From Salinisphaera sp049568105 (GTDB lineage Bacteria > Pseudomonadota > Gammaproteobacteria > Nevskiales > Salinisphaeraceae): a DNA stretch of 64,000 nt. The DNA lies in assembly GCF_049568105.1 (NCBI RefSeq), contig NZ_CP145335.1, forward strand, positions 372,001-436,000, given 5' to 3'. The notes beneath the pieces were generated by a model. The model saw only the letters and a program-made list of their open reading frames with translations. It was not told the DNA's origin and did no database searches. The first letter of the stretch is position 1. Each line of letters begins with the position of its first letter. Shown one piece after another: positions 62,708 to 64,000 of this stretch. A program made the translations under genes and the position numbers.

Positions 62708-63772
62708 ATGTCGAGCCGCGATGAGGCTGCTGCGCTCGGGCTGAGCGATATTCTCCAGGCGGCCATGGCCGATCGCGCCGAGCCGTTTGAGCCGATCGCC
62801 CTGGCCGGCGGTGGCCAAGCCATCGATCGGGGCCCAGGACTCATCGAGCTGGTGCCGGACCGGCCAAGACCGGGGGCGGCAGCCAGCGTGCTCTCGGCCG
62901 GTATCCACGGCAACGAAACTGCGCCACTAGAGCTGTTGCTGGGATTGGCCGACGCGCTCGATGCGCGCCGGCTGCAGGTGGGCGCGCCAACGCTGCTGAT
63001 AATCGGCCACCCGGCCGCGATCGTGGCCGGAACCCGCTACATCGACACTAACCTCAACCGGCTGTTCACGCATGAACCGGCCGCATCCGGCCTCCCAGGG
63101 CAGGAATATGCTCGGGCCGAGGCGCTGATGGCGACCGTCGACGCCTTCTGGGGCCAGCATGGGACGCCGGCTTCGGCGGCCGATCAGGCCGCGACGCCCT
63201 TGCATTTGGATCTGCACACGGCGATCCGGGCCAGCCGCTATCCGCGTTTTGCGGTCGAGCCGTTCGCGGATCTCGCCACGCCGCAGCCGGTCTGGCGGGC
63301 GATCGTCGGCGCGGGCCTGCAGGCGGTACTGTCCCAGCATGCGCCCAGCCCGACGTTTTCCCACTACAGCCGTGCACAGCACGGGGTCGTGGCTTTTACG
63401 CTCGAGCTCGGTCGGGTAGCGGCCTTTGGCGACAACGACTTGGCCGCGCTAAGACCGATGGCGGACTGGCTGGCTGCGCGTGTCGAAGGCCGTCCGGCCC
63501 ACGAGGCCGACCCCAACGGGTTGGCGTTCTTTCGGGTGGCCTCGGAACTGCGCCGAGTCAGCGACGATTTCGAGCTCGGGTTTGCTGAAGATGTGGCGAA
63601 TTTCACGCCGTTCGCGGTCGGTACGGTGATTGCCCGGGACGGTGAGGCCGGCGAAACAGTAGTCGCCGAGGCACCGGTTTATGTTGTGTTTCCCAATGCC
63701 CGGGTCGAACGCGGTGCGCGTGCCGCGTTGCTGGCCAGGCCGGTCGCGGCCCCGGCTTTGACGTCAGCGTGA
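62708..63772 (+). CDS. astE: Succinylglutamate desuccinylase
   Basis: This zinc hydrolase (354 residues) makes glutamate and succinate in the last step of the arginine succinyltransferase pathway. The zinc motif HxxE is SAGIHGNETAPLEL (H67, E70), with later LDLHTAIRASRYPRFAV. NTNLNRLFT-like DTNLNRLF and GLQAVLSQHAPSPTFSHY are also conserved. The rest of ast is not in the window. It is followed by the start of an amino-acid ABC ATPase, fitting an arginine catabolism and uptake locus. Confidence 0.93.
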   Translation: MSSRDEAAALGLSDILQAAMADRAEPFEPIALAGGGQAIDRGPGLIELVPDRPRPGAAASVLSAGIHGNETAPLELLLGLADALDARRLQVGAPTLLIIGHPAAIVAGTRYIDTNLNRLFTHEPAASGLPGQEYARAEALMATVDAFWGQHGTPASAADQAATPLHLDLHTAIRASRYPRFAVEPFADLATPQPVWRAIVGAGLQAVLSQHAPSPTFSHYSRAQHGVVAFTLELGRVAAFGDNDLAALRPMADWLAARVEGRPAHEADPNGLAFFRVASELRRVSDDFELGFAEDVANFTPFAVGTVIARDGEAGETVVAEAPVYVVFPNARVERGARAALLARPVAAPALTSA

Positions 63773-63839
63773 TGTCGTTGTGATCACGCGGCTGCTAGGC
63801 TAGCGCGTTTGTTGCACTGCGAGGCAGGCGCTGACGCGC

Positions 63840-64000
63840 ATGGCAGAATCCGCGATTCCTTTGGTCGTACGCGACCTGCACAAGAGCTTCGATAACAATC
63901 CGGTACTGGAAGGATTGTCTTTGGAGGCGCATGAAGGCGATGTGATCACGCTGATCGGCGCCTCGGGATCCGGCAAGAGCACGTTCTTGCGCTGCATGAA
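63840..64000 (+). CDS. Amino-acid ABC transporter ATP-binding protein, 5' part only
   Basis: The first 53 residues are visible. VVRDLHKSFDNNPVLEGLSLEAHEGDVITLIG leads into the Walker A loop GASGSGKSTFLRCM, which is the HisP/ArtP/AotP pattern. The window ends inside the gene. Its place after astE suggests arginine, ornithine or histidine transport. It starts at ATG 63840. Confidence 0.85.
   Translation, partial: MAESAIPLVVRDLHKSFDNNPVLEGLSLEAHEGDVITLIGASGSGKSTFLRCM

Overview
The window is a GC-rich, gene-dense stretch of a free-living gammaproteobacterial chromosome. It holds about 61 protein genes and no rRNA, tRNA, CRISPR array or complete insertion sequence that I could see. The mix suggests a halotolerant marine facultative aerobe. 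It has a fused glycine-to-betaine methyltransferase, two betaine-type BCCT transporters, an ANR/FNR regulator with a cytochrome bd operon, a PhoP/PhoQ pair, and gammaproteobacterial genes such as dusB, greB, djlA and ompW. A Salinisphaera-like organism would fit, but that is inference.

Layout. Bases 1-3361 hold envelope stress genes on the minus strand: a PhoQ-like kinase cut by the window edge, a PhoP-like regulator, a PepSY protein, a glycine-zipper lipoprotein and a BON lipoprotein. Bases 3793-10000 hold dusB, two tandem universal stress proteins, the cbpA-cbpM chaperone pair, ompW and the oxygen sensor anr. Bases 10293-16792 are one cydDCAB operon ending in an unusual 62-residue CydX-like protein. 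Bases 16850-25376 carry a Yip1 protein, a lipid kinase, a large acetyl-CoA hydrolase/transferase, lipA, a flavin-binding protein, and the divergent hmp/nsrR nitric oxide pair. Bases 25447-34223 carry a dehydrogenase, the betaine synthase fusion and a ligase-associated DNA repair cluster (ligase, DEXH helicase, PdeM). That cluster lacks its usual exonuclease next to the ligase and is interrupted by a small membrane protein gene and an intergenic repeat. Bases 34279-48542 hold djlA, a LysR/wrbA pair, nitroreductase, Hsp20, two BCCT transporters, a rhomboid protease, ohr, acs and a thiolase. Bases 48865-64000 hold an aaeB-like/DUF1656/aaeA-like efflux operon, an MFS exporter, greB, an amidase, two SDR dehydrogenases, tspO-cbiX, sufT, several small conserved genes, astE and the start of an amino-acid ABC ATPase.

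The clearest systems signal is a local low-oxygen regulon. Four promoters (usp1, ompW, cydD, cydA) carry an FNR/ANR box exactly 35 bases before a CTA that starts a TAnnnT -10 element. A fifth, at the flavin-binding protein, has spacing 34. This places the box at -41.5 (or -40.5), the class II activator position. The regulator itself lies in the middle of these genes. A second signal is osmoadaptation: betaine can be made from glycine and also imported. A third is nitric oxide and redox defence: hmp/nsrR, ohr, wrbA and a nitroreductase.
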